Assembly (NCBI GenBank): GCA_964030785.1
Contig: OZ034967.1
Coordinates: 47,712,533-47,776,532, forward strand
Length of the DNA stretch: 64,000 nt
Source: Siderastrea siderea
Lineage: Eukaryota > Cnidaria > Anthozoa > Scleractinia > Rhizangiidae
Direction of reading: 5' to 3'
Made by a program: the position numbers and the translations under genes. Positions 36,650-46,932 of the stretch are shown here, in pieces. The first letter of the stretch is position 1; each line of letters opens with the position of its first letter. The notes beneath the pieces are model-generated. The model searched no databases and was not told where the DNA came from. It worked only from the letters and a program-made list of their open reading frames with translations.

Positions 36650-36945
36650 AGTAGTAAAGGGGGTGCTTATAGACTCAATTTCCCATTTTTTCATTTGGTA
36701 AAGGAAATGTATGGGGAAAAAGTGGGAGAAAAGTGGATGGATAATGAATTCAAGATGGCGACAGTAGATGGTTGGAAAATGAAAGTGTGAATAGTTGCAA
36801 AAGCGAAGAAATGAGAAACAATAATACATTATTGTGCAAATGTTTTTATTGTGTACAAATGTATTAATTGACTATGAGCTATTGTAAATGGTATCTCTAT
36901 ATATTACTCTGTTGCTCATTGGTCTAGATCATTCAAGCAAGCAGT
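36650..36945 (+). repeat. Left terminal inverted repeat of the Polinton
   Basis: It matches the right repeat with roughly three substitutions and two short indels by eye. It begins AGTAGTAAAGGGGGTGC at the target duplication and ends in AAGCAAGCAGT. An accidental 73-codon open frame crosses it in both copies. Confidence 0.95.
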
Positions 36946-37002
36946 ATAGTATTGAAATAGAAGTACATTGAAAAAACTGTCGGATACCCAGAGTAAATTT
37001 AC

Positions 37003-38021
37003 TTATGTGCTTTTTTTATCGAAAAATTTATCTCTAGCACATTTTCCACAAATAGAGAAGCCATTGTTAATGGCTTCCTCTCGGTCTAATCCGAAGTCAT
37101 GAATTGATGCGTATTCATTGTCTCGGATAACTTTGTTCAAACAGCTGGGATTTATGCATTTATCGTTCCACCCCCTTCCAGTGAAAAATTTGGATATGAA
37201 CAATGTGTAATGCTCTCTTTTCTTGGAGCAATTGAACTCAGCTATTCTTCCAATACCTTCACACAACATTTTACGACCTTTGGTAGTAACGGAGTAAAAA
37301 TGACTTCTATTTTCCGCGACATTGTGATTGCTAGTTAATTCTTGCCTCTTGATCATTACTATGCCATTTTCAACGAGATATTTAATCATGCTAGTGGCAT
37401 ATTCTGTACTTAACATATACGGATTTCTAGAATACCCGTCACTTATTCTATTATAAGGAAGAGTACAAAGTTTTAACGTTTTGCCTTGAAAATGTTCGGA
37501 GGGCTTGTAACTTCTCTTCAGGAGCTCAATGACTTGAGGGAATCTTGTATCCATAAATGCGAGGGTAAGCCTTGCGTGGGGGGCTACATGGATACTTTGT
37601 CGTACCAGTACAACTTCTACGGTCTGCTCATCAAGACTATCCAGTTTTAAATGCGGGTTGTATCTTATAGCAAATTTTCCCCAATCCACGAGTCTGGCTT
37701 GCATGTCTATTGGCGTGTAACTGGGAGGGAAGCAAGTGTCTTCTACCATCAGACACTTGGAGATGTTATATGAAGCTGATACCAAAATGTCACCTTCCCA
37801 CCAAAACACATCCGGAGAGGATCGCGCATCGTGTAAAGCGACCATTTCACCCAGGAAAGAACGCTCTGTTTTTCTTTTAAAACTGCCATCATTTTTCGAG
37901 CGTTCTTAGCAGATACTTTACGTACTTTAGCAGGTCGTTCGCTAGCTTCTTCGTAAGGAGTAGGTGTTTTTGGACGAGGCTCCTCTGGTTTTTTAAACAC
38001 GTTATCTCCTTGGTGTTCCAT
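37003..38021 (-). pseudogene. Polinton protein with C-terminal zinc-binding motif, unknown function
   Basis: Two overlapping frames form one gene. An N-terminal part from an ATG at 38021 (MEHQGDNVFKKPEEPRPKTP, Pro/Lys-rich) joins a 280-residue part through a one-base shift in an A-run near 37865. The C-terminus has KCINPSCLNKV and FSICGKCARDKF, two CxxC-type pairs that could form a zinc finger. The region around ATSMIKYLVENGIVMIKRQE and YSVTTKGRKML looks like a winged-helix fold (inference). It is the first gene inside the left repeat and is transcribed outward, back to back with the plus-strand gene at 38449. I do not recognise the family; DNA binding or regulation is a guess. Confidence 0.6.
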
Positions 38022-38192
38022 TATCGTAACTGTAAAAGTTGAACTACAACTCGTGTGTAAAATTGTAAATCCATATTACTTTTATTATATAGTTCATAAA
38101 CAAGCTTTATTTTTTGATTGACATGCTTTAGTTTCTTTGTTGAGTTTCAGTTAGGCTTTGAAGATCAACTTTTGATTGACATCTCTAACTTA

Positions 38193-38361
38193 TGATTTAT
38201 CCGACAGCAACTGTTGATTGTCATCCTTAACTTGTGATTTATCCGACGACGTTTTGGACAAAACGTATAATTTATTCAGCAGTATGCTGTTGAGAGCTTT
38301 TGATTTATCGGACATGCCCTCATTTTGATTGACAGTTTTTTAAGCGTTTGATTTATCCGAC
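38193..38361. promoter_or_regulatory. Four repeats of TGATTTATC(C/G)GAC in a divergent promoter
   Basis: The 13-mer occurs at 38193-38205, 38235-38247, 38301-38313 and 38349-38361, all on the plus strand; the third copy has G for C. A related TTGATTGACA occurs at about 38116, 38171 and 38325. The cluster fills the gap between the outward-facing gene at 37003-38021 and the gene starting at 38449, so it is a good candidate for binding sites controlling both. Confidence 0.55.
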
Positions 38362-38448
38362 GGCCTTACGTGCTCAAAGACTGTGGTGCGCATTCTTAAG
38401 AACATAATTGAGAAAACACTTTTCGGTTGGTTTATTATCGAACTCGTC

Positions 38449-39294
38449 ATGGCTGCTCCAACATCTATCAGTTCACAAGGCACACAAACGTACCAAAGTT
38501 CACCCATGGTGTTTACAGTTAACACAGTTTCCCCAGTAGCGGAACAAGTACAGACTGCAAATGTTGAAACTGAAGAGGAAAAGATGGATCGAAAGTGGTT
38601 AGATTTACTGAACCATCAAATGAATTTCTGTCTGGGTCTAATCGCCCATGCTACCACATCAAGATGTGTCAATGAAGTGATCGAGGCTAACGTTTTGGCA
38701 CATCTTGGTCGCGTGATGGGTGATGCTAAGAAGAGTTACGAGGGGTTTCGCGAAATATGCGTCAATCTTAGGCAAACACCGTTTACAGTTCCTCCTGGTT
38801 TTGCAAAAGTGGAGTACAAGTTTACAGATGTTCAACTCAGAAATCATCTGGCCCGAAAGAAGAAGCAACAGCTGCAGGAAGCCAATACACGATGGCTAGA
38901 GTACTTAGAAGGTGAAATACCCAAGAGTAGAACAAAAAAGCCGAAGATTCCAAAGTAGTTGATGAAAACGAGTTACCCACAGAAACTAAAAAACGCAAGA
39001 GGGCTTCGAAAGCATCAAAGTCACTACAATCTTCAATTGTAGCCGAGGTACATAACACGCCTCAAGTGAAACCACTAAAGTTAAATAAAAACAGCAAAGA
39101 AGCCTAAGCAAGCAGCGACCACAAAAACAACAACAGCAGCAGTATCTCAGTCAGACCAGCAGCCAAGCCAGGTAGATTATCAAGCTTTGCTCCGAGAGCA
39201 CCAGTTGGCCCAGTAAAATATCACACTAGAAGAACAACTGACACAGCAGACGGATTTTCAGCCTAATTTTGACGACCTTTTCAACAGCATCTAA
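38449..39294 (+). pseudogene. Polinton basic/Gln-rich protein, unknown function
   Basis: The ATG at 38449 (MAAPTSISSQGTQTYQSS) is preferred over the earlier in-frame GTG. A helical middle (KWLDLLNHQMNFCLGLIAHA) is followed by a basic stretch ending at a frameshift near 38940. The next frame continues DENELPTETKKRKRASKASK, and further blocks to a stop at 39292 include LTQQTDFQPNFDDLFNSI. In-frame stops near 39105 and 39218 break it again. Intact length would be about 280 residues. The acidic-aromatic C-terminus and basic tracts suggest a nucleic-acid-associated or structural role; no family is recognised. Confidence 0.5.
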
Positions 39295-40067
39295 GTTTTC
39301 ATGGATTAAGTAATGACATTTAAAACGTTTTTTCTTTATACGAACTGAACTGTAATTAAAGTTTGACAAACTATTTTCCTAGCACTTAGCCTTCATAGAT
39401 CACGTCAAGAACATTTGAAACGCTGATTTCTTTTTTATGTTTCGAACTGTAATTGCATATTTTGCTGCGTGTTAAATTTATTAGATAGATCTGAAACAGA
39501 TCATTTCGTTGAAAATGTATTTTCGATTTATACGAAATAAGCACGATATTATTAGCGTTTTGATACGTTTGAAGTGTAATTAAACTATTTTCTCGTTTGT
39601 TTAATTCATTAAACAGGTTTAAAACAGGTCATTTTGAACATGTGTTTTGCGAGTCAATCTGAATGAGTGTGTGTCATCGTAAAATTGGGACTAAGTAATA
39701 CGTTACGCGCGAATGATTATTTCTATGCTCTTACTGATGTGTATCCTACGTTTTGATTGATACGCTTTTTCACGCATATTTAGTAACGCAACACCATTCG
39801 AAGGCAAAAAACGTTCGCGTAAGATAGGTAATGTGTGAACAACCAGGGAAATCATCTGAATAATTTTTTTTTATTATCACAATACTTTACAAAAGATGAG
39901 AAACTTTGTGGTTTTTCACATAACTCTTCAAACGATGATAAACTTTGTTCTTTCACATTTACTACTTATTTGTTTTCTTGACATGTTTTGCCTTGAATTT
40001 GGCTCTTTCACTTCTTCATATTTCCTCTTGGGTACTTGTCCTGATTTGAACTTCGTTTTGCTTGCAT
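39295..40067. other. AT-rich non-coding stretch inside the Polinton
   Basis: No supported ORF. It contains imperfect repeats of ACAGGTCATTT/ACAGATCATTT and (C/G)AACTGTAATT (39350-39640), perhaps remains of a local duplication. Confidence 0.4.
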
Positions 40068-40401
40068 CTAACTTCTAACACCTTCGAACCACCTCTGAAA
40101 AATAAAAAAAATCAAACTTAATACTTGAAAAAAAAACCTTTTTTTGCGAGACATGACTTTTCATTAAACTTATAATTACCGGATCATTTAGGCGAAAGGC
40201 TTGTTTGACTTCTGAAAGCTCCAGCAACCAGAAAAGTCCCTCTAACATTAGAATCATTCCATCCGGCATTCCATTTTCTTTTAACCATAATTTCATGCCG
40301 ACGTATTTGGCCAGCTTGTGTTTGCCATTAAAGGTACAGCTGTAGATCAGTTGACCATCTTCGTTCTCAGTCAAGACATCAACGATATTTCTGTTTGCCA
40401 T
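40068..40401 (-). CDS. Small two-exon ORF inside the Polinton
   Basis: ATG at 40401 begins MANRNIVDVLTENEDGQLIY. The exon ends at 40180 with a GTAATT donor. A T-rich tract and TTTCAG acceptor at 40095 lead to a second exon (40094-40068) that continues in frame and stops, giving about 82 residues. The unspliced frame also stays open to 40075, so splicing is likely but not certain. The middle (KYVGMKLWLKENGMPDG and MLEGLFWLLELSEV) is amphipathic; no family is recognised. If spliced, it is a eukaryotic-style gene picked up by or evolved within the element. Confidence 0.4.
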
Positions 40402-40769
40402 GACTGCTACAGGATTTTCCTTGCGCTGTTGTATGAAGCTCGGTTTTACATAGAGTCAAAGAAAGTAAATCGAATATTTTGTTCGGTCACTCGTGGAAAA
40501 TTTGTGTCAAATTGATCGTTTTTCTTTGATCGATGCGCTGAACATTTTTTATTCTTGTAGTTGAAAACCTAATTAGTTTTGTGAAGCCATTTTTGATTCA
40601 GAATGAATGGACTTGTGTAAACTATTTTATTCAAAACCGTCGCATAGCCTGCTGAATAGAACAAGCAGGGATTAACGTAATTGGCGGCAGAGTTCAAAAG
40701 AAGGCATGAAGCAATGTTTTGATTGACAGTAGGTCTTTTTGGAGGGAATATTCTAATATTATAAATAAG

Positions 40770-40965
40770 AAATAAATGTAAAGAAGATCCTCGCAGTTAT
40801 TAACGCAACTTATGCAGTTGTGAAAAGAAAGCCTGAAAAAATCAGGCTTGCCGGGACTCGAACCCTGACCTCTGCGATACCGGTGCAGCGCTCTAACCAA
40901 TTGAGCTAACAAGCCAACTGGGAGCTGGTCATTAAATTGGTTCGTAATATACCCGGGGAAGATGA
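40770..40965 (-). mobile_element. tRNA-derived SINE, copy 1
   Basis: Minus strand carries a tRNA-like head (40845-40915; GGCTTGT acceptor, TTAGCTCAATTGG A-box, GGTTCGAGTCC B-box), then a short inverted GCCTGATTTTTTCAGGC and an AT-rich tail. It is almost the same as copy 2. The anticodon loop (CCGGTAT) has C instead of the universal U33, so it is a SINE head rather than a working tRNA-Thr. Confidence 0.8.
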
Positions 40966-41010
40966 AGAAGTTATGAATATATAATATTCATATATTTGAA
41001 CTGCGGAATG

Positions 41011-41203
41011 AAATAAATGTAAAGAAGATTCTCGCAGTTATTAACGCAACTTATGCAGTTGCGAAAAGAAAGCCTGAAAAAATCAGGCTTGCCGGGACTC
41101 GAACCCTGACCTCTGCGATACCGGTGCAGCGCTCTAACCAATTGAGCTAACAAGCCAACTGGGAGCTGGTCATTAAATTGGTTCGTAATATACCCGGGGA
41201 AGA
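41011..41203 (-). mobile_element. tRNA-derived SINE, copy 2
   Basis: Direct repeat of copy 1, 241 bp away, with the same tRNA-like head (41086-41156). Immediately after it, AGGCTTTCTTTTCGCAACTG (from 41211) repeats part of the SINE tail in inverted orientation, creating a hairpin with about 41040-41075. Both copies sit between the spliced ORF and the zinc-finger gene, probably displacing the latter's 5' end. Confidence 0.8.
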
Positions 41204-41214
41204 GGCTTTCTTTT

Positions 41215-42021
41215 CGCAACTGCATAAGTTGCAAAGATCCAAAGCAGTGCGAAGAGTTAGAGCCAGATGGCGAACAAGAAAGTGATTATGTCGCAAGCGA
41301 AGTCGAAGTACTGGATAAAAGCGAGTCAAAAGATGAAAGCGGGCGAGAGGAAGAAGAAAATGAAAGCTATGAAGACAAAGGAGATGACGCTGAAGAAGAA
41401 AAAGAAGAAGAAGAAGAAGAAGAAGACCAGGAGGTGGAAGAACTACTCCCATGTTTCCTTTGCAAAAGCGACATGAAAATCGTCTCCAAAGATGGCTTAC
41501 AAATGCTGTTTTGTTCCCCTGGGTCTTCAGTTTGTACTCCGCCATTTACAACGCCAGAGACATATCTGGCTTTGCGTGAAATGAGCAAAGCAGTTCATCC
41601 CAGCTATTTGCACACCAAGAAAGGAATGCCTCCTCGCTGTTACAAGCACAACATACCAATGGCGCTCAGCTTCTGCAAATCAACTTCAGAAAAGTTTGCT
41701 GACCGCCCCGTTTTCAAGTGCGCTGTCCGAGCAGGCAAGAATCCTTTCACTAACAGAGAGGATAGTAGTTTTGTGCAGTGTACCAACGCACTCTTTGGAG
41801 ACATAGCTAATTTGGCCAAAGCGCGAAACGAGTATAAAGTTTCCCAGGCTCAAATTATTGTTGAAAAGGCTCGAAACATTAGGTCTAAAACTCTAGTTGT
41901 CAAATCGTTGAAATTTCAAGAAGAGCAAGATCGTTTGGCTGGTAAAAAGCGAAACGCTACCAGCGACGGGCATTCGGCTTCAAAGAGTAAAATTAGTTGC
42001 AAAACCATTTCGAAAAAGTGA
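41215..42021 (+). CDS. Acidic protein with two GRF-like zinc fingers
   Basis: The frame is open from the SINE boundary. An acidic N-terminal third (about 41237-41433) includes a run of Glu. Two Cys-rich modules follow: PCFLCKSDMKIVSK...LFC..GSSVC, and PPRCYKHNIPMALSFCKSTS...RPVFKCAV...FVQC. The second resembles GRF zinc fingers (CxxH...RPF.KC), known to bind single-stranded DNA in nucleases and topoisomerases. The C-terminus is basic. The native start is unclear, since the SINEs may have removed it. Its position just before the polymerase suggests a DNA-replication or DNA-binding role (inference). Confidence 0.6.
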   Translation, partial: RNCISCKDPKQCEELEPDGEQESDYVASEVEVLDKSESKDESGREEEENESYEDKGDDAEEEKEEEEEEEDQEVEELLPCFLCKSDMKIVSKDGLQMLFCSPGSSVCTPPFTTPETYLALREMSKAVHPSYLHTKKGMPPRCYKHNIPMALSFCKSTSEKFADRPVFKCAVRAGKNPFTNREDSSFVQCTNALFGDIANLAKARNEYKVSQAQIIVEKARNIRSKTLVVKSLKFQEEQDRLAGKKRNATSDGHSASKSKISCKTISKK

Positions 42022-42226
42022 ATAAGGATGAACGATGAACATTGATGAACAATGACAAGTTTATTTTAGAACATTGTTTATTGAACACTGATCAAGTGAA
42101 GACAGAGCTGAAGAAAGATGATGTAAGACTTAGGTGTTTGTGTGTGAAAATAAAACATGTTGACTTATAAAAGAGTCTGTTTTATGGAGTTGTAATTCAT
42201 ATGAATGAAACTGCGAAACAGCGAAC

Positions 42227-42589
42227 ATGCCTAAAGTTCGCCAAGCTAGAAAACGCCCAGGTTTCATTCATCTGCGAGCGGGGTGTAACTTACCGGTACA
42301 TGGGCGCGAAAAACGACCACATAAGGAAGCCGGATGCAAATATGTCACGCACGGGCCAAATTCTTTGAGTAAGCTGATAACATTGCCTTCTGCGCAGAAA
42401 AGTGAAACAACAAAGAAGAAAAGCCAACAAGCGCCTAGCAAAAGAAAAGGGTCTACAGAACTTTATGATATCATCAACGAAACTTTGACGCCTACTTCCC
42501 AAGCGACAGTTAGGCGCTCTGCGCGTAAAAGAAAAATACCCAAACGGTTGGTGCAGGAGGGCAGTGATAAAATAAGCAACCATATGTGA
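42227..42589 (+). CDS. Small highly basic Polinton protein
   Basis: ATG at 42227 gives 120 residues beginning MPKVRQARKRPGFIHLRAGC. Lys/Arg are abundant throughout, with clusters such as TTKKKSQQAPSKRKGS and VRRSARKRKIPKRL. It is uninterrupted, between the zinc-finger gene and the polymerase. Such composition fits a DNA-condensing core or nuclear-localised protein; no family match is claimed. Confidence 0.5.
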   Translation: MPKVRQARKRPGFIHLRAGCNLPVHGREKRPHKEAGCKYVTHGPNSLSKLITLPSAQKSETTKKKSQQAPSKRKGSTELYDIINETLTPTSQATVRRSARKRKIPKRLVQEGSDKISNHM

Positions 42590-42843
42590 AACATAGAGCA
42601 AGCACGCCTTATTCACCAGAGGCGTTATGGTAATCCTTGGATGGGAAACGGATATGTGGCACATCTTTGATTCATGCTGTCAAACACACCTGATGATTAA
42701 TTAATTAATTGATGCATTTAACAAAGAATGATTTTATTGTTAGTATGTAATTACTTTCTAATGCGTACATGTACTTTATCTGATATAAAAGCCGATGCTG
42801 TTACAAGCCAAGAAAATATACAACGGTCACTCTGTTATTCGGA

Positions 42844-44154
42844 ATGGATCCCGATTTTTTGCAAAATTGGGCCATTCAGTTTGGCGGTACGCGCCCCACT
42901 TTTGCTAATAGCAGGGTGCTGGATTTGCGAGGTTCCTTTAATTCATTGAACGCGAAATTTAACTTGATGTCGATGCGATTTAACATTGTGCCTAGAGTTG
43001 AAGAACTACCTGCAGACGCAGAAACGATTGAACAAATCTTTGTGCTTTTAGAGTCGATCGTCGGAGAATTGAGAAATGCTTCAAGTCCGAGGGATCAAGC
43101 ACAATTTATTATCAATTCACGATCTTTGGATTCACCCATTATCATTCCTTTTCAAGAAATTGTACATCTTACTGCCAACGATCTACTCAACGAAGTGGAA
43201 AAAGTGCTTCAATCTCACGCAGAATTGGACGTAAGTGACGGACCTTTTACTATAGATGTAGAGCACGTCCGCATTCCGTATGGCGGTGGGAGAAATGAAG
43301 CGAATAGGCGCAAGCAGTTTTTTAAAACTACGGAAAACATGCTTGTGAGTAAGAGATCCGTCATCACCATTCCACAGGAAGTCAATCCGTTTTGCGGTCC
43401 TGTGGCATTGTTGGTCGCCAAATATAGGTTGACGAAGTCGAATTTTAGAGCTTGCAACATCAAGCGTAAAGGCTCCGTGAAGAAGCTCGTGCAAAAAGCC
43501 AGAGGTCTGCTGACAAGAGCAGGACTGCGCCACGGCAAATGCGGACTAAAAGAAATTGAACAGTTATCTCGTTTACCTGAATTTCGCGATTTTCAGGTCA
43601 GGGTCTACAACAAAGCGAGACAAAACATGCTGAGCCTTAAAATCAACCCTACCGAAACTGAACGCATCTTGTCGCTATATTATCACGATGAACATTTTGA
43701 TGTGATTACCAAAGACAACGCTTTCCTTGGTCACAGTTTTTATTGCATGAAATGTGATCGCGCTTACAAGACCAACCCACACATTTGCGAAACGCGTAAA
43801 TGCACCCGGTGTAAAGACTTTTGCGAACCCAGTACAGAGGTGATCAAGTGTGAATTTTGTCTTCGCTGTTTCAAGGGGCATGATTGTTACGATTGCCATC
43901 GACATTATGCTGACGACACATCGCTTTCTACGTGTGAAAAATGGAAAAAATGCAAGGTGTGTTATTTGGACGTTTCAAAAGATCTGCAAAAAGAACACGT
44001 TTGTTTCAAGTCCAAATGCAAAAACTGCAATAACACCGTTGACATTTACACTCACAAATGCTACATTCAGCAAGCTAAATTAACAGACAATCAGCGCAAA
44101 AAGCGCGATAAAAAATGGGGAGGCTTCTGTTCTTTGATGTGGAATCGATATTAG
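42844..44154 (+). pseudogene. Polymerase N-terminal OTU-like and zinc-ribbon region
   Basis: ATG at 42844 (MDPDFLQNWAIQFGG). Around residue 180, NPFCGPVALLVAK followed much later by HDEHFDVITKDNAFLG gives the Cys...His arrangement of OTU-like cysteine protease folds that precede the polymerase in many Polinton and adintovirus-type proteins. Next come many CxxC pairs (YCMKCDRAY, RKCTRCKDFC, CEFCLRCF, KCKNCNN). The frame runs off after KKWGGFCS because of a one-base shift. Confidence 0.8.
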
Positions 44155-44933
44155 AAAATGACGAAACAGTGAACGAGCCAATTTGTGTTGCTGCGCAATT
44201 CGGAGGTACTGGACAGGAGAAGTTGTTTGAAGGGGTCGGTTGCGTGATCGAATTTTGTGAATGGCTATTTGAACATTGCGAGCAAAATGCTGAACCTCTG
44301 ACAGTGATAGCTCACAACCTGGGTGGCTATGATATATTTTTCATTTTGAAATGGATTGTTGACAACAGAAGTAAATTACCGGAAATCCTTTTTGACGGGG
44401 CACGTGTTATTACAATGAGCCTGTTTAATTTGTCCTTTAAGGATAGCTACAAATACTGGCCAACAGCGCTCTCCAACCTCCCCAGTCGTTTTGATCTAGA
44501 GGAAGAGAAGGGATTCTTTCCACAAAAGTTTAACACTAGACAAAATCAAAACTATGTAGGAGCACCGCCCGCAGAGGAGTATTTTGCTCCCAAGCTGACC
44601 ATGGATGAAAAGAAATACAAGGAATTTAAAGCCTGGCATAACGAAATCAATGAAGCGTTTGAGAATGGTACGTATGTGTACAATTTCAAAGCCGAGCAGA
44701 TCAAATATTGCCGTCAAGATGTCACACTTTTGCGCTTAGCTGGCGAGAAGTATCGTGCAGAATACATGGAGAAGTTTGACATAGACCCGTGGACAGAAGC
44801 CTGCACTATGGCTAGCACGTCCAATCTCATTTACCGCCGCGTCTTTATGGAGGACAATACGATTGGTATCATTCCCCCCGTATGGTTATCTCCCCAAAGA
44901 TCAACAGAGCGGATTAGGCAGGCTTTACCTTAA
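44115..44933 (+). pseudogene. Polymerase exonuclease block
   Basis: It starts at LLFFDVES (Exo I, D-x-E), with VIAHNLGGYDIFFI as Exo II (N-x(2,3)-F/YD) and IKYCRQDVTLLRLAG as Exo III (Y-x3-D), so the proofreading exonuclease motifs are all present. It ends at a shift in a C-run near 44875. Confidence 0.85.
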
Positions 44934-45228
44934 GTGGCGGGACGAAACAGAATTTGACGGTGATTTAATGTACATGAGCAAACACGGCGAAGGTGAAAAG
45001 AGAATTCGCATCAAAAGCGTTAATGCTAAAGTTGATGGTTTTGACCCAGTGACAAAAACAAAAGTACAAGTCCACGGTTGCTTTTGGCACGGGCACGACA
45101 AATGCTACCAAGCTCACACGATCAATCAAGTGAAAGGAGTTTTTGATCAGAGTCAAACTCAATTGCGCCGGTTTCAAGAAGCAGGCTTTGACGTTCAATT
45201 GTTTGGGAGTGCGAAATCCGTCAAATGA
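44863..45228 (+). pseudogene. Polymerase linker block with VHGCFWHGH motif
   Basis: It encodes QVHGCFWHGHDKCYQ, a conserved endonuclease-like or zinc motif (CxWHG) found between exonuclease and palm in Polinton polymerases. It follows a region starting around YLPKDQQSGLGRLYLKW. A further shift near 45205 leads to the palm block. Confidence 0.8.
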
Positions 45229-46172
45229 TGAAAAACAACACTGGTGGTATCAGAGATTGGATGGAAAATGAGTCAGATTTCCTGCACGAGCCACTCAACC
45301 CGCGAGACGCTTTCTTTGGTGGATGCACGGAAGCTGTGAGGCTGTACGTGAAAGATGAAAAATTGCATTACTATGATTTCACTTCGCTCTACCCCTATGT
45401 AAACAAGTACGAAGCTTATCTCAAAGGTCACCCCTTAATCTACACGCAAGATTTTCACTACGACAAGGATGCTTATTTTGGCTTGATGAAATGCGATTTG
45501 TTAGCTCCGCAAGACCTGTTTCATCGTGTAATTCCTGTGCGCATACCACTGAGCAAAAATGGCCACAAATTGATGTTCACGCTTTGCGCTCAATGCGCTA
45601 AAGAGCAGAATTTAGACGAATGCAAACACACCGACGAACAGCGAACGCTGAGAGGAACGTGGGCAACGCCTGAAATTTACTATGCCGTTGAGCTCGGATA
45701 CAAGATAATTCGGATACATCAGGTGTGGGATTATCCAGATCGTGTGAATGGCCTCTTCAAACACTACATAGACACATTTCTCAAGGTCAAACAAGAATCA
45801 TCTGACTGGCCGGCATGGTGTACTACAGAAGACCTCAAAAAGCAATACATTGAAAATTACAAAGAAAGAGAAGGAATCGAATTAGACTATGACGCAATAA
45901 AAAAGAATCCTGCAGCACGCGCTGGATCTAAAAGTGAGCTGAACAATGCTTGGGGGTACTTTGGTCAAGATCCAAATAAAGCCGAAACGGAAATTGTCCA
46001 GCACGCTTCACGTTTCCATGAATTGTTGATGACTGATTCGTGCAAAGTAACATCTAGGCAGATTAATCATGAACATCTCTTAGTGAAATCGGTTCACAAG
46101 AGAGATTTCGTAAGCACCGGAAACAAAACAAATGTTGTCGTGGCTGTGTTCACCACAATGTGGGTAGACTGA
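45225..46172 (+). pseudogene. Polymerase palm block, motifs A and B
   Basis: YYDFTSLYPYVNKYE is motif A (D-x2-SLYP), with the catalytic Asp intact. SKSELNNAWGYFGQD is motif B (K-x3-N-x2-YG). Between them lies the GTWATPEIYYAVELGYKI segment typical of this family. The block ends in FTTMWVD at a frameshift just before motif C. Confidence 0.9.
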
Positions 46173-46420
46173 AATTGCATCGAGAACTTTTAGATAAATT
46201 GCAAGAGCGTGTCTATTACTGCGTTACTGACTCGGTAATTTTTCGATTTGACGCCAATGGATGGAACCCTCCTACAGGCGATTACTTGGGCGAGCTAACC
46301 TCAGAATTGCAACCCGGCCAACACATAAGCGAGTTTGTGAGTGGTGGTGCAAAAAATTACCCATGTAAAGTAATCAATAGCGAAACGGGTGAACATGTTG
46401 CCAACATTACAAAAGTTTGA
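46160..46420 (+). pseudogene. Polymerase motif C block
   Basis: VYYCVTDSVIFRF corresponds to motif C (Y-x-DTDS). Val replaces the first Asp, while DS is kept. The block stops at an in-frame TGA after ANITKV. Confidence 0.88.
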
Positions 46421-46471
46421 GGACTGGGCGTTAAAAAACTGAGTGCAAAGAAAGTTGTTAATCATGATGGG

Positions 46472-46687
46472 ATGGTTGATCTTGTGTTGTCCAAAGAAGA
46501 ACTGCGTACGAATGGCCTTTCTGGCAAGAAAATAGAAGTGCCGTTCTTTTACATTGCGCGTGATGACGAATTTAATTTACATTCGCACGTTGTAAAAAAG
46601 AACTATTCACTTGTGTTTGATAAGCGCGTTCTCAAAGTGAACGAAGGCTACAAGACTTTTCCTTATGGTTACAAGAAACCGGTTTAA
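46472..46687 (+). pseudogene. Polymerase C-terminal (thumb) block
   Basis: Same frame as the previous block beyond the TGA. It ends in YKTFPYGYKKPV; the PYGY close to the end is a usual terminator of this family. Read-through is not suggested; the TGA looks like a simple nonsense change. Confidence 0.75.
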
Positions 46688-46932
46688 TTTTTTTGAATTG
46701 AATCTGTATTGTAAAAGTGTAAATAGCTATTGATACATATTTTGTAAAAATAAATAAATAAATAAATTAGTACTAGTAAATAAATTAGTATAAATAAATT
46801 AGTAAATTAGTAAAAAAAAATAAATTAGTACTGTTACTGTTGTAAATTATGTTTTTCTTTACTAAATATGCCAACATTTATCTTAATCATTTTTAAAAAC
46901 ACCTGAAAACAAGAAACAAGTTTTCAGCTCCA
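46688..46932. other. AT-rich intergenic DNA with AATAAATTAGTA repeats
   Basis: Several imperfect units of AAATAAATTAGTA lie at 46745-46835, just 3' of the polymerase and between it and a convergent minus-strand ORF. It provides polyadenylation-like AATAAA signals on the plus strand. Confidence 0.5.

Larger units (their letters stand above)
42844..46687 (+). pseudogene. Protein-primed family B DNA polymerase, broken
   Basis: The largest gene of the element, about 1,270 codons if continuous, lies in six frame blocks described separately. Order: OTU-like domain, zinc-ribbon region, 3'-5' exonuclease, palm with TPR insertions, motif C and thumb. Polymerases of this type replicate linear DNA from a terminal protein. 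Lesions: frameshifts near 44118 (G run), 44875 (C run), 45205 (G run) and 46158, a TGA at 46418-46420, and a Val in place of the first Asp of motif C. With the motif C change it would not be catalytic even if the frame were intact. Joined coordinates mark the extent only. Confidence 0.92.

Noticed and set aside
36608..36829. ORF in the left Polinton repeat and its twin at 55842-56045 as a gene
   Set aside because: The two are the same inverted repeat read outward. The frame is incidental and differs at the ends.
40845..40915. tRNA-Thr (GGU) gene on the minus strand, and its twin at 41086-41156
   Set aside because: Position 33 is C, the anticodon stem has an A-C mismatch, and both lie in a 195-bp repeated unit with an AT-rich tail. 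A SINE head explains them better.
41267..41476. Lys-rich ORF on the plus strand
   Set aside because: It is the shifted reading of the Glu-rich (GAA repeat) part of the zinc-finger gene.
44100..44160. Programmed frameshift in the polymerase
   Set aside because: No slippery heptamer with a downstream structure is evident, and several other lesions exist, including a TGA and a catalytic substitution.
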